A stretch of 64,000 nt of DNA from an uncultured Saprospiraceae bacterium (GTDB lineage: Bacteria > Bacteroidota > Bacteroidia > Chitinophagales > Saprospiraceae): contig CALFBG010000176.1 of assembly GCA_937951685.1 (NCBI GenBank), positions 1 through 64,000 on the forward strand, written 5' to 3'. Numbering within the stretch: the first letter of the stretch is position 1; each line of letters begins with the position of its first letter. Below are positions 8,461 through 16,315 of the stretch, in pieces. The notes under the pieces were generated by a model. That model saw only the letters and a list, made by a program, of their open reading frames with translations. It was not told the origin of the DNA and did no database searches. The translations under genes were made by a program, and so were the position numbers.

Positions 8461-9621
8461 ATGTCAACAGCGATTGGGATTGTAGGAATGGGCTCCATTT
8501 CTGCCTTGGGAAATAGTAGCGAAGCGGTTTGGGAAGCGTATCAAAAGCCAGAAAGTTTGATTCAATACCAGACGGATTTAGGAGCTTTGGTTTGTGAGTT
8601 GGATGACTTAGGTGCGCAGCGAATTTTAGCATTAAAGCGTAGCAACAAAAATTATCTAGCGCTTGATCGATCCGTATTACTGGGAATGCTGGCGGCGGAG
8701 CAAGCCGTTAAGCAAGCCGCTTGGAAAACGGATAGTGTCTACGGAATTAACATCGGCTCTTCGCGGGGCGCCACGGAAAAATTTGAAAAATATCATCACG
8801 CATTCGCCACACATACTGCTGACAAACTTTCTCCGTTGAGTTCGCCAACTACTACTTTAGGTAACTTGTCCTATTGGCTTGGTAATCATTTAAGTCAGCA
8901 AGGTTTGCGTTTTGATCACTCGATTACTTGTAGCAGTGCCTTACATAGTGTTTTAAATGGAATTGCTTGGTTGAAAGCAGGCTTGTCGGAACAGTTTTTA
9001 GTAGGTGGAACGGAGGCGCCACTTACCGCTTTTACGCTGGCACAAATGAAAGCCCTCCGCATTTATGCAAAAGATTCAACGGCGGCATTTCCCTGTCGGT
9101 CTTTGGATTTGGAAAAGACACAAAATACGATGGTGCTAGGAGAAGGCGCAGCGTGTTTTGCGTTGTCTAACAACGTAGAAAATGCGTTAGCCCTAATTGA
9201 AGGATATGGTTTCGCCTCGGAGAAAGTGCCACATCATACCGCGATCTCCAAAGCTGGTGATAGTTTATTTAAATCCATGCAAGCGGCCATCAAAGATATT
9301 GACCAAGATCAAGTGGACTTGGTAGTTTGTCATAGTCCGGGAACTTGCCAAGGAGACTGGGCAGAACAGAGCGCCATTCAGCGGTTGTTTGGCAAAAATA
9401 TCCCCGCGTTGACTACAAACAAATGGAAAATTGGTCATACCTTAGGTGCTTCGGGTGCCATGAGTATGGAAATGGTCATCTTGATGCTCCAGCAGCAAAG
9501 TTTGGTCGCAAGTCCTCCTTGGTTATCTACCACCAAAACACCCGAAAAACTAGCGCGCATTCTCTTTAATGCAATTGGATTTGGAGGCAATGCAGTTAGT
9601 CTTTTATTACGGAAAGCCTAA
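8461..9621 (+). CDS. FabF-like beta-ketoacyl synthase in the biotin operon
   Basis: A 386-residue decarboxylating Claisen condensing enzyme of the FabF/KAS-II fold. All catalytic positions are present (numbering from the ATG at 8461): Cys157 in ITCSSALHS, His291 in CHSPGTCQGDWAE (aligned with the usual HGTxT..D..E block), Lys321 and His326 in NKWKIGHTLGASGA. An in-frame start exists at 8392 inside bioA, but the ATG at 8461, two bases after the bioA stop, gives a normal N-terminus (IGIVGMGSISALG). Its place between bioA and bioB suggests it helps build the pimeloyl chain consumed by BioF; that is inference. No bioC or bioH is visible in the window. Confidence 0.85.
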   Translation: MSTAIGIVGMGSISALGNSSEAVWEAYQKPESLIQYQTDLGALVCELDDLGAQRILALKRSNKNYLALDRSVLLGMLAAEQAVKQAAWKTDSVYGINIGSSRGATEKFEKYHHAFATHTADKLSPLSSPTTTLGNLSYWLGNHLSQQGLRFDHSITCSSALHSVLNGIAWLKAGLSEQFLVGGTEAPLTAFTLAQMKALRIYAKDSTAAFPCRSLDLEKTQNTMVLGEGAACFALSNNVENALALIEGYGFASEKVPHHTAISKAGDSLFKSMQAAIKDIDQDQVDLVVCHSPGTCQGDWAEQSAIQRLFGKNIPALTTNKWKIGHTLGASGAMSMEMVILMLQQQSLVASPPWLSTTKTPEKLARILFNAIGFGGNAVSLLLRKA

Positions 9622-9659
9622 AAATTATACTTGATACTTAAAATAAATTTTGGAAAATA

Positions 9660-10769
9660 ATGGAAGCAACTACCGCTTGGACCTTAGAAAAAATTAAAGC
9701 CCTTTACAATCAACCCCTAATGGATTTAGTGTACGAAGCTGCGCGTGTACATCGCGAGCATCACGATCCTAACGAAGTGCAAATTAGTACCCTTTTATCA
9801 ATTAAGACGGGCGGTTGCCCAGAGGATTGTTCGTACTGCCCACAGGCGGCTCGTTATCACACGGATATTGAAAAAAATGATTTGCTTTCGGTAGAACAAG
9901 TGCGTTCGGCGGCATTAGGAGCACAAGCTACTGGCTCGTCCCGTTTGTGCATGGGAGCTGCTTGGCGAAATGTAAAAGACGATGCTGATTTTGACCACGT
10001 TCTTGACTTGGTGAAAACAGTCTACGATTTGAATATGGAAGTATGCTGTACGCTCGGTATGTTGAGCGAAAATCAAGCGAAGAAGTTGGCTAATGCGGGA
10101 CTTTATGCTTACAATCATAACTTAGATTCGTCGGAAGATTTTTATAAAGAAATTATTTCTACGCGAGGATACGAAGATCGTTTAAAAACTTTAGACAACG
10201 CGCGTAAAGCCAAACTGACCATCTGCTCGGGAGGAATTATCGGAATGGGCGAATCCATCGAAGATCGTTGTCAGATGCTCTTGACTTTGGCAAGTTTGAA
10301 GCCGCAACCGGAGTCGGTGCCAATCAATGCTTTAGTAGCCGTAGAAGGTACGCCTTTGGAAGAACAAAAACCCGTTGAAATTTGGGAAATGGTAAGAATG
10401 GTAGCGACTACAAGAATCGTGATGCCTACCACAACCGTTCGACTTTCTGCGGGAAGAACCGAAATGTCACCAGAAGGACAGGCGCTTTGTTTCTTAGCGG
10501 GTGCAGGTTCTATTTTTGCGGGTGCTAAATTGTTAACTACTCCGAATCCCGAAGAAGATGAAGATAATGCTTTGTTCAAGGCTTTAGGTTTGCAACCTCG
10601 TGCCGCTTACGCCAAAGCGGAAAATAGTCAACGACCCGAATTAGCAGTCAACGAAACGGCAGCCAGTGAGCAGTGGAGTAGACCAGGGCATAAAATCGAA
10701 GCAAATATCAAGTATAAGGAATTAGCCAAGGAAAAGCGGCAAAACCTAAAAGATGAACAAAAGGCGTAG
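9660..10769 (+). CDS. bioB: Biotin synthase
   Basis: Radical S-adenosylmethionine enzyme that inserts sulfur into dethiobiotin. The [4Fe-4S] motif CPEDCSYC supplies Cys53, Cys57 and Cys60. Cysteines for the second, sacrificial cluster are visible in SSRLCMGAAWR, MEVCCTLGML and LTICSGGIIGMGES, and the late VRLSAGRTEM block holds the conserved arginine. The 369 residues include a polar C-terminal tail of about 40 residues beyond the TIM barrel. It is the last gene of the biotin operon, 38 bases after the ketoacyl synthase. Confidence 0.96.
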   Translation: MEATTAWTLEKIKALYNQPLMDLVYEAARVHREHHDPNEVQISTLLSIKTGGCPEDCSYCPQAARYHTDIEKNDLLSVEQVRSAALGAQATGSSRLCMGAAWRNVKDDADFDHVLDLVKTVYDLNMEVCCTLGMLSENQAKKLANAGLYAYNHNLDSSEDFYKEIISTRGYEDRLKTLDNARKAKLTICSGGIIGMGESIEDRCQMLLTLASLKPQPESVPINALVAVEGTPLEEQKPVEIWEMVRMVATTRIVMPTTTVRLSAGRTEMSPEGQALCFLAGAGSIFAGAKLLTTPNPEEDEDNALFKALGLQPRAAYAKAENSQRPELAVNETAASEQWSRPGHKIEANIKYKELAKEKRQNLKDEQKA

Positions 10770-10840
10770 CGTATAGTTAAAGAATCAGATGAACCGCGAT
10801 GGCATCAAGCTTAATTACGATCTTCATAAACAACTAGTAG

Positions 10841-11509
10841 ATGAAATTTTTACCAATTCTAAAAAAAGTATTGCTTTGGTCGACCTTGATCGTTGTACTG
10901 ACCGGCGCTTTTGTATTTTTTTGTAATTATTGGGTGTTTAAATATTCCAAGGATCGCGTTTTTGCTGATTTGGATAGCTTGCCAGCAAATGATGTTGCCT
11001 TGGTTTTGGGGACGAATCCTTATATTCATCGTAAAGATACTAAGTTCAAAAATTTGTATTTTGAATATCGTTTGAACGCCGCGATTGCTTTGTACGAAGC
11101 GGGAAAAGTAAAACATTTCATTTTGAGTGGAGATAATAGTCGCAAAACTTACGACGAACCTACCGAGATGAAAGCGGGACTGATGGCGCGTGGCGTTCCC
11201 GAAGCTGCGATTACGCTGGATTACGCAGGTTTCCGTACCTTGGATTCCGTGGTGCGAAGTAAGGCTATTTTTCAGCAGCAAAAATTAACGATTATTTCCC
11301 AAGAATTTCATAACTACCGTGCTGTTTTCCTCGCTGGTCAACATGGTATTGATGCTGTAGCATTTAACGCCAAAACGGTGCCTTATCGGGGTAGTAAATT
11401 ACGCATCGAAGTACGGGAATTTTTAGCACGAACCAAGGCAATTCTGGATGTGTTTGTCTTACGAAAGTCTCCTAAATTTTTGGGAGAGAAAATTACCATT
11501 CAGCTTTAG
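10841..11509 (+). CDS. SanA/YdcF-like DUF218 membrane protein
   Basis: A 222-residue protein with one N-terminal membrane anchor (about residues 9-32) and a DUF218 domain facing the periplasm. Landmarks are DVALVLGTNP, the RLNAAIALYEAGKVKHFILSGDN block and the later LTIISQEFHNYRAVFLA, which fit the SanA branch (SanA is known in E. coli as a vancomycin-permeability protein). The molecular activity of the family is not settled. It starts 71 bases after bioB; whether it belongs to the operon is unclear. Confidence 0.78.
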   Translation: MKFLPILKKVLLWSTLIVVLTGAFVFFCNYWVFKYSKDRVFADLDSLPANDVALVLGTNPYIHRKDTKFKNLYFEYRLNAAIALYEAGKVKHFILSGDNSRKTYDEPTEMKAGLMARGVPEAAITLDYAGFRTLDSVVRSKAIFQQQKLTIISQEFHNYRAVFLAGQHGIDAVAFNAKTVPYRGSKLRIEVREFLARTKAILDVFVLRKSPKFLGEKITIQL

Positions 11510-11535
11510 CTTTACCGCGAGCACTTTTTTAATAA

Positions 11536-11642
11536 TGAAGTTGTTTAAAAACGCTAAGCTTTAAGTTGAACAGAAAAACGCTGCTTGCTTGCGGGAAGGC
11601 AAAGCCTTTCTCTACTGCTTTTAGAATGATTAAACAACTTCA
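11536..11642. repeat. Terminal-inverted-repeat element of about 107 bases
   Basis: Perfect 13-base inverted arms TGAAGTTGTTTAA (11536-11548) and TTAAACAACTTCA (11630-11642) enclose about 80 bases with an inner AAGGC/GCCTT hairpin near 11595-11607. The outer arm sequence GTTTTTAAACAACTTCA also occurs at 36997-37013 and, with changes, at 40688-40702 and 40783-40798. It lies just upstream of tpiA and could be a small non-autonomous repeat or a terminator-like structure. Confidence 0.5.
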
Positions 11643-11686
11643 ATTTCTAAATTTTTCTAAATTTAAAATCCAACAAAAAAAATATT

Positions 11687-12442
11687 ATGAGTCGAGTATC
11701 TATCGTTGCAGGAAATTGGAAAATGAATAAGACCTTTAAAGAAGGTTTAAAACTTACTCAATCTGTCATCAATAAAGCTAAAAAAACGGAAGCTACCGTA
11801 GTTTTGGCTACGCCTTATATTCACTTAGCCGCCGTTGCGGACTTGATCAAAGCAGCACCCAACGTAAAGCTTGCTGCGCAGAATTGTCACCACGAAGAAA
11901 GTGGTGCACACACGGGAGAAATTTCAGTGGGTATGTTGAAATCTATCGGGGTAGATTATGTCCTAATCGGTCACTCTGAACGCCGCGCTGATTTTGGAGA
12001 GAAAAGTGCTTTGCTGGCACAAAAAGTAGATCGTGTTTTGGGCGCAAAAATGCAAGCTATCTTTTGCTGTGGAGAAGCACTCTCTGTACGCGAAGCGAAG
12101 AAGGCAAATACTTTTGTTTCAAAACAATTGCGAGATGGTCTTTTTCACCTGTCGGCAAAATCAATGTCGAAAGTCGTAATCGCTTACGAACCAATCTGGG
12201 CGATTGGAACGGGAGTTACTGCAAGTGCGGAGCAAGCACAAGAAATGCATGCGACCATCAGAAAAGTAGTCGCCAAAAAATACGGAGAAAAGATTGCTCA
12301 AAATCTAACCATCCTTTACGGCGGTAGCGTTAAGCCTGGGAATGCCAAAGAATTGTTTGCAAAACCAGACGTTGACGGTGGTTTGGTAGGAGGCGCATCA
12401 TTAAAAGCCAGTGATTTTGGTGGAATTATTAATGCAATCTAG
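11687..12442 (+). CDS. tpiA: Triosephosphate isomerase
   Basis: Interconverts dihydroxyacetone phosphate and glyceraldehyde 3-phosphate in glycolysis. All active-site residues are in place over 251 residues: Asn10 and Lys12 in GNWKMN, His96 in IGHSERR, Glu168 in the YEPIWAIGTG loop (167-176), and the phosphate-binding LYGGSV and GGLVGGASL near the C-terminus. It appears monocistronic, with a G-rich hairpin directly after the stop. Confidence 0.97.
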   Translation: MSRVSIVAGNWKMNKTFKEGLKLTQSVINKAKKTEATVVLATPYIHLAAVADLIKAAPNVKLAAQNCHHEESGAHTGEISVGMLKSIGVDYVLIGHSERRADFGEKSALLAQKVDRVLGAKMQAIFCCGEALSVREAKKANTFVSKQLRDGLFHLSAKSMSKVVIAYEPIWAIGTGVTASAEQAQEMHATIRKVVAKKYGEKIAQNLTILYGGSVKPGNAKELFAKPDVDGGLVGGASLKASDFGGIINAI

Positions 12443-12454
12443 CTCGTTTTTTTA

Positions 12455-12483
12455 GTCACGGTTTGGGGGGGAAACGCCCGTGA
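12455..12483 (+). terminator. Imperfect hairpin after tpiA
   Basis: TCACG-GTTT pairs with AAAC-(gcc)-CGTGA around a G7 loop, 13 bases after the tpiA stop. A T7 run precedes rather than follows the stem, so it is not a standard intrinsic terminator in the plus direction. Confidence 0.3.
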
Positions 12484-12499
12484 AATATAAGTTTATGGC

Positions 12500-12526
12500 T
12501 TGTTTTAAGTTAGGATGCTATCTTTG
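12500..12526 (+). promoter_or_regulatory. Putative Bacteroidota promoter for the S24 regulator
   Basis: TATCTTTG at 12519-12526 fits the TAnnTTTG -7 consensus and TTG at 12500-12502 lies 16 bases upstream. A second -7-like TACCTTTG at 12598-12605 is closer to the gene but lacks a clear upstream TTG. Either would serve the gene that starts at 12696. Confidence 0.4.
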
Positions 12527-12695
12527 AAAAAATGATAGAGTGTAACTAATTTGGATAGATTTTTAAGGAAAATTACGCATTTTAGGAACAAAAGTATTAC
12601 CTTTGGTACGAACTGTAAATAAAACGCTGTAATTATTGGTAAGCCTATTGAAGTGCTTCCCAGTTGTCAGTTAGTCTGATCTTAAAATTTTAGTT

Positions 12696-13538
12696 ATGAA
12701 TAGTATCGTCACACAACGCTTCATTAAGTGTCACCAAAAGTTACGCGATGAAAATCGAGTACGCTCTAGTCGCCAATTTGCACTTTCTCTAGAGTATCTC
12801 CCGCAAAGTTTGAGTGAAATTCTGAAAGGAAGAAGAGACGTTACCATCGAACTATTGCGGAAAGCCGTCGAAAAATATAAGGTCAATCCCGTTTATATTT
12901 ACACCGGAGAAGGACCAATGTTCATGAGCGAAGAAGATCATAAGAGTTTTCGGGTATTGACGATTGTTACTAATTCACAAGATGATGAACGGATTGTTCA
13001 CGTTCCTGTTCCAGCGCAAGCGGGTTACGCAGGAGAATTAGCGGATCCGACTTTTATCCAAGATTTGCCTTCTTTTTCCTTGCCAGATTATAAATATAAA
13101 GTGGGTACGCACCGCTCTTTTGACGTAGCTGGAGATAGCATGGAACCGACCTTATTTGAAGGCGATAAAGTAATTTGTAGTTTCTTGGAACCTACGCTCT
13201 GGGAAAGTTCCTTAAAAGATAGTTACGTCTATATTATTGTCACCCGTGGAGACGTAGTAGTTAAGCGCGTTGCAAACCAATTGAAAGACCAAAAGCGTTT
13301 GCTCTTGAGCTCAGATAATTCTTTTTATGAACCATACCCGGTCAACGTGGGAGATATCCGAGAAATCTGGTACGTGCGCGCCAAAATTAGTCCTTTTTTG
13401 CCTTCGCCGCAAAACCTCCAAATTACCTTGCACGACGAAGTCAATGAATTGCGTCAAACCATTTCACAACAGTCTCGCTTGATCGAAAATCTTAATCTAA
13501 CGATCGAAAAATTGTTGAAACAATCGGGTACTTTGTAA
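12696..13538 (+). CDS. XRE-type HTH regulator with S24 (LexA/CI-like) domain
   Basis: A 280-residue DNA-binding regulator. Residues about 10-65 form a lambda-repressor-like helix-turn-helix (SLEYLPQSLSEILKGRRDV contains the turn and recognition helix), followed by a linker and an S24 peptidase domain with the nucleophile in FDVAGDSMEPTL and the general-base lysine in VVVKRVANQL. AGYAG in the linker could be the Ala-Gly self-cleavage site. The last 40 residues are a predicted coiled coil, possibly an extra dimer contact. The family includes SOS-type repressors and many host stress regulators; no phage genes are nearby. Confidence 0.8.
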   Translation: MNSIVTQRFIKCHQKLRDENRVRSSRQFALSLEYLPQSLSEILKGRRDVTIELLRKAVEKYKVNPVYIYTGEGPMFMSEEDHKSFRVLTIVTNSQDDERIVHVPVPAQAGYAGELADPTFIQDLPSFSLPDYKYKVGTHRSFDVAGDSMEPTLFEGDKVICSFLEPTLWESSLKDSYVYIIVTRGDVVVKRVANQLKDQKRLLLSSDNSFYEPYPVNVGDIREIWYVRAKISPFLPSPQNLQITLHDEVNELRQTISQQSRLIENLNLTIEKLLKQSGTL

Positions 13539-13662
13539 CTGCTGCTTGACGCCGTTCAAAGCACTCGCCGTCAAAATGTTTAATTCTGTAGAAAAAATGA
13601 ATCAATTCTTAGATTTTCTATTAGTTTTAAGTTTTGAAAAACAACTTCATTAATATTTTATC

Positions 13663-13893
13663 ATGGCAAAAAAGATTTCAGGAACAGTTAAATTTCAACA
13701 TTTAGGAATGGGATTTTGGGGCGTTATTGGTGATAACGCCGAGGAATGGCGACCAGTCAATATGCCCGAACAGCTCAAGTCGGAAGGGGCAAAAGTAGAG
13801 CTAAAAGTTGAGGTGTTAAAAGAGGATATGTCTATGTTTATGTGGGGGAAAGCCGTAAAGGTTATCAGCTTTCACACCCTTTCTGCCAAATAG
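13663..13893 (+). CDS. Small beta-rich protein, DUF5818/OB-like
   Basis: A 76-residue protein with no signal peptide or membrane span. The pattern SGTVKFQHLGMGFWGVIGDNAEEWRPVNMPEQL resembles small one-domain proteins annotated as DUF5818-like, in which a GxV strand, a GFWGI(V/I)GD turn and an (I/V)N(L/M)PE block recur; a compact beta barrel is likely. The function is unknown. The gene converges with the biotin carboxylase gene, the stops being 11 bases apart, and it is well preserved in length, which argues that it is real. Confidence 0.65.
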   Translation: MAKKISGTVKFQHLGMGFWGVIGDNAEEWRPVNMPEQLKSEGAKVELKVEVLKEDMSMFMWGKAVKVISFHTLSAK

Positions 13894-13904
13894 CTTCAAG
13901 CTAC

Positions 13905-15365
13905 TTATTTCCAATTTGTTGTATCGTGCGCAACTACTTTCAGATTTTTGCGCTCTTCCAATAAGAGTTTAAGGGCAACTTGTGCCGCAATTTTTGCGCG
14001 TTCTTCTTGCGCGGCTTTCAAATGCTTAGGGTCGTAATATTGTTTTACGAAATGCGTGTCGAAATTCCCCGAAAGAAAGGCTTCGTGCTCAAAAACAAAT
14101 TGTCCAAAACCCAGCGTTGTTTCTACGCCTTCAATTTGATAATTTTGAATCGCTTCTCGAATGCGCTGGATCGCCGCGGATCGCGTCGGTCCGTAGCAAA
14201 TAAGTTTGGAAATCATCGGATCGTAGTAAATCGGAATATCCATCCCTTCTTCAAAACCATCATCAACTCTAATTCCTTCTCCTTCGGGCGCTTGGTAAAC
14301 TTCTAAATTCCCAACACTCGGTAAGAAATTATTTAGTGGATCCTCAGCGTATACGCGCAATTCTACGGCGTGTCCTGTAATGCTTAAGTCCGCTTGCGAA
14401 AATGCCAAATCTTCTCCGTTAGCTACTTTAATTTGCTGTTCTACCAAATCAATTCCAGTAATCAACTCCGTTACGGGATGTTCTACCTGTAAGCGAGTGT
14501 TCATTTCAAGAAAATAATAGTTGAGATTTTCGTCTAATAAAAACTCAACGGTACCTGCTCCCGTATACTGACAAGATTGTGCAACTTTTACGGCATCTTT
14601 TCCCATCGCTGCTCGCAGGGCAGGCGTCAAGACTGCGGAAGGTGCTTCTTCAACTACTTTTTGGTGCCGACGTTGGATGCTACATTCTCTTTCAAAAAGA
14701 TGTACGGTATTACCGGCTTCGTCGGCAAGCACTTGAATTTCAATGTGTCGGGGCGAAGCAACATATTTTTCAATAAAGACAGAACCATCTCCAAAAGCAG
14801 AAACGGCTTCACTAATGGCTCGCTTCATTTGTTCCGCTAATTCTTCCTCGTGTTCCACAATTCGCATTCCTTTTCCACCACCACCTGCGGAGGCTTTAAT
14901 GAGAATCGGGAAACCAATTTTTTTAGCAATGGCTTTGGCTTCTTCAACGTCCTCAATGGCTTCGTCTATTCCCGGAACCATGGGAATATCATAAGCTTTG
15001 ACGGCTGCTTTCGCTGCGAGCTTACTTCCCATAATTTCAATAGAGTGGGGCGAAGGACCAATGAATTTAATGCCACTTTCCGTTACTTTACGCGCAAAGT
15101 CCGCGTTCTCACTGAGGAAACCATAGCCCGGATGAATGCCATCCACGCCTAAAGCTTTCGCCATTTCAATGATTTTATCACCGAGTAAATAAGACTGGTT
15201 AGAAGGCGGTGGACCTAAGCAAATGGCTTCGTCTGCAAAAATAACGTGAGGAGAATGACGATCTATTTCAGAATATACGGCAACGGTTTTGATACCCATT
15301 TTTCGGATGGTCCGTAGAATACGCAGAGCAATTTCTCCTCGATTAGCAACAAGTATTTTTTTCAT
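13905..15365 (-). CDS. accC: Biotin carboxylase (acetyl-/acyl-CoA carboxylase subunit)
   Basis: Carboxylates the biotin of a carrier protein using ATP and bicarbonate, the first half-reaction of acetyl-CoA or another acyl-CoA carboxylase. The 486 residues contain an N-terminal domain (KKILVANRGEIALRI), an ATP-grasp domain with the KASAGGGGKGMRIV glycine loop and EMNTRLQVEHPVTE metal/bicarbonate block, and a C-terminal lid. About 35 residues extend past the usual end. No carboxyltransferase or carrier gene is adjacent, so the acyl-CoA it serves is uncertain. Its start overlaps the stop of the aminotransferase gene by 4 bases (ATGA). Confidence 0.9.
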   Translation of the reverse strand: MKKILVANRGEIALRILRTIRKMGIKTVAVYSEIDRHSPHVIFADEAICLGPPPSNQSYLLGDKIIEMAKALGVDGIHPGYGFLSENADFARKVTESGIKFIGPSPHSIEIMGSKLAAKAAVKAYDIPMVPGIDEAIEDVEEAKAIAKKIGFPILIKASAGGGGKGMRIVEHEEELAEQMKRAISEAVSAFGDGSVFIEKYVASPRHIEIQVLADEAGNTVHLFERECSIQRRHQKVVEEAPSAVLTPALRAAMGKDAVKVAQSCQYTGAGTVEFLLDENLNYYFLEMNTRLQVEHPVTELITGIDLVEQQIKVANGEDLAFSQADLSITGHAVELRVYAEDPLNNFLPSVGNLEVYQAPEGEGIRVDDGFEEGMDIPIYYDPMISKLICYGPTRSAAIQRIREAIQNYQIEGVETTLGFGQFVFEHEAFLSGNFDTHFVKQYYDPKHLKAAQEERAKIAAQVALKLLLEERKNLKVVAHDTTNWK

Positions 15366-16207
15366 TTTGTATCGGCTTCAATGACTAATTTTTGTAAAGA
15401 TTGAACGAATATAGTAGCAATAAGTTTTCCATAATGTTGATCTTTGAATTGAGCTACCCAACGTAGCCCCGTAATCGCATTACTCAACCATACTTCCTCT
15501 ACCATTTTCATTCGGCTTAAAGATAGCGGAATTTCATTAATTGTAAAATTTAAATTACGAGCAATTTCAAGGATTAATTTCCGACAAGTACCATCGAGAC
15601 AAGCTTCGCTCAAAGGAGGCGTCCAAATCTCTTTTCCGCTTACGAGAAATATATTGGCGCTCGAAGCTTCTGCGATGCGTTGCTGGTGATTGAGCAAGAG
15701 GCAATCGTCGAGCTGATTTTCTTTTTTGTATAATCCGGCAAGGATGTACGGTAACGCATTGCACGTTTTTAAACTGCTCGTCGCCGTAGGAAAGAGTTGA
15801 ACGGAATCGCAAAGACCGAGTGTTAAACCTTGCTCGTTAAGGGCGAAGTTATCCGTAGTTAGTACTTGAGCTTCGATTAAAAAACTAGCGTTTAGCTCCG
15901 TCGGCGTATAGCGACCCGCGCCATTTCTAAAGACGGTGATGCGCACCCTGAAATTCCCCGATTTACCGATCAGTTTATGGATTTCATTAGCAACGAAATC
16001 GAGTTTCTGTAAGGCTGGATGAACCAAGCGCAAGTGTTGCATACCTCGCGTCAATCGTTCCAAGTGGTATTGCAAAAACGGTATCTTGCCGCTAAAAACA
16101 CGAATGGTTTCAAATAAACCATCTCCGTAATGAAAAGCGCGATTATCGGCACGGAAAATCGGCTGATCGGCCGCTTGAAGTACACCATTGAGGTTAAGCT
16201 GATTCAT
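15362..16207 (-). CDS. Class IV PLP aminotransferase / aminodeoxychorismate lyase-like
   Basis: A 281-residue fold-type IV pyridoxal phosphate enzyme. FHYGDGLFETIRV at about residues 26-38 is the family's opening signature, the lysine in SLKTCNALPYILA is the likely Schiff-base residue, and EASSANIFLV is the conserved phosphate-binding block. The group includes branched-chain and D-amino-acid aminotransferases and aminodeoxychorismate lyase (PabC); FETIR and the short length fit PabC-like proteins slightly better, but this is not decisive. It is translationally coupled to the downstream biotin carboxylase gene. Confidence 0.78.
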   Translation of the reverse strand: MNQLNLNGVLQAADQPIFRADNRAFHYGDGLFETIRVFSGKIPFLQYHLERLTRGMQHLRLVHPALQKLDFVANEIHKLIGKSGNFRVRITVFRNGAGRYTPTELNASFLIEAQVLTTDNFALNEQGLTLGLCDSVQLFPTATSSLKTCNALPYILAGLYKKENQLDDCLLLNHQQRIAEASSANIFLVSGKEIWTPPLSEACLDGTCRKLILEIARNLNFTINEIPLSLSRMKMVEEVWLSNAITGLRWVAQFKDQHYGKLIATIFVQSLQKLVIEADTK

Positions 16208-16315
16208 GCAGCGAAGATAGCTAATTGACTCCCATTAAGCAAGTAGCGACTCAATGAGTTCGTGTTTAGCTTAGTTGTTTTGTTAAATGGAATTTTATAC
16301 AACTTCTAGCAATAC

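Noticed and set aside
10791-10919. 42-codon plus-strand frame starting just before the SanA-like gene
   Set aside because: It runs out of frame into the SanA-like gene and has no support of its own.
12696-13538. Prophage repressor interpretation of the S24 regulator
   Set aside because: No integrase, structural or lysis genes or attachment-site duplications are visible around it.
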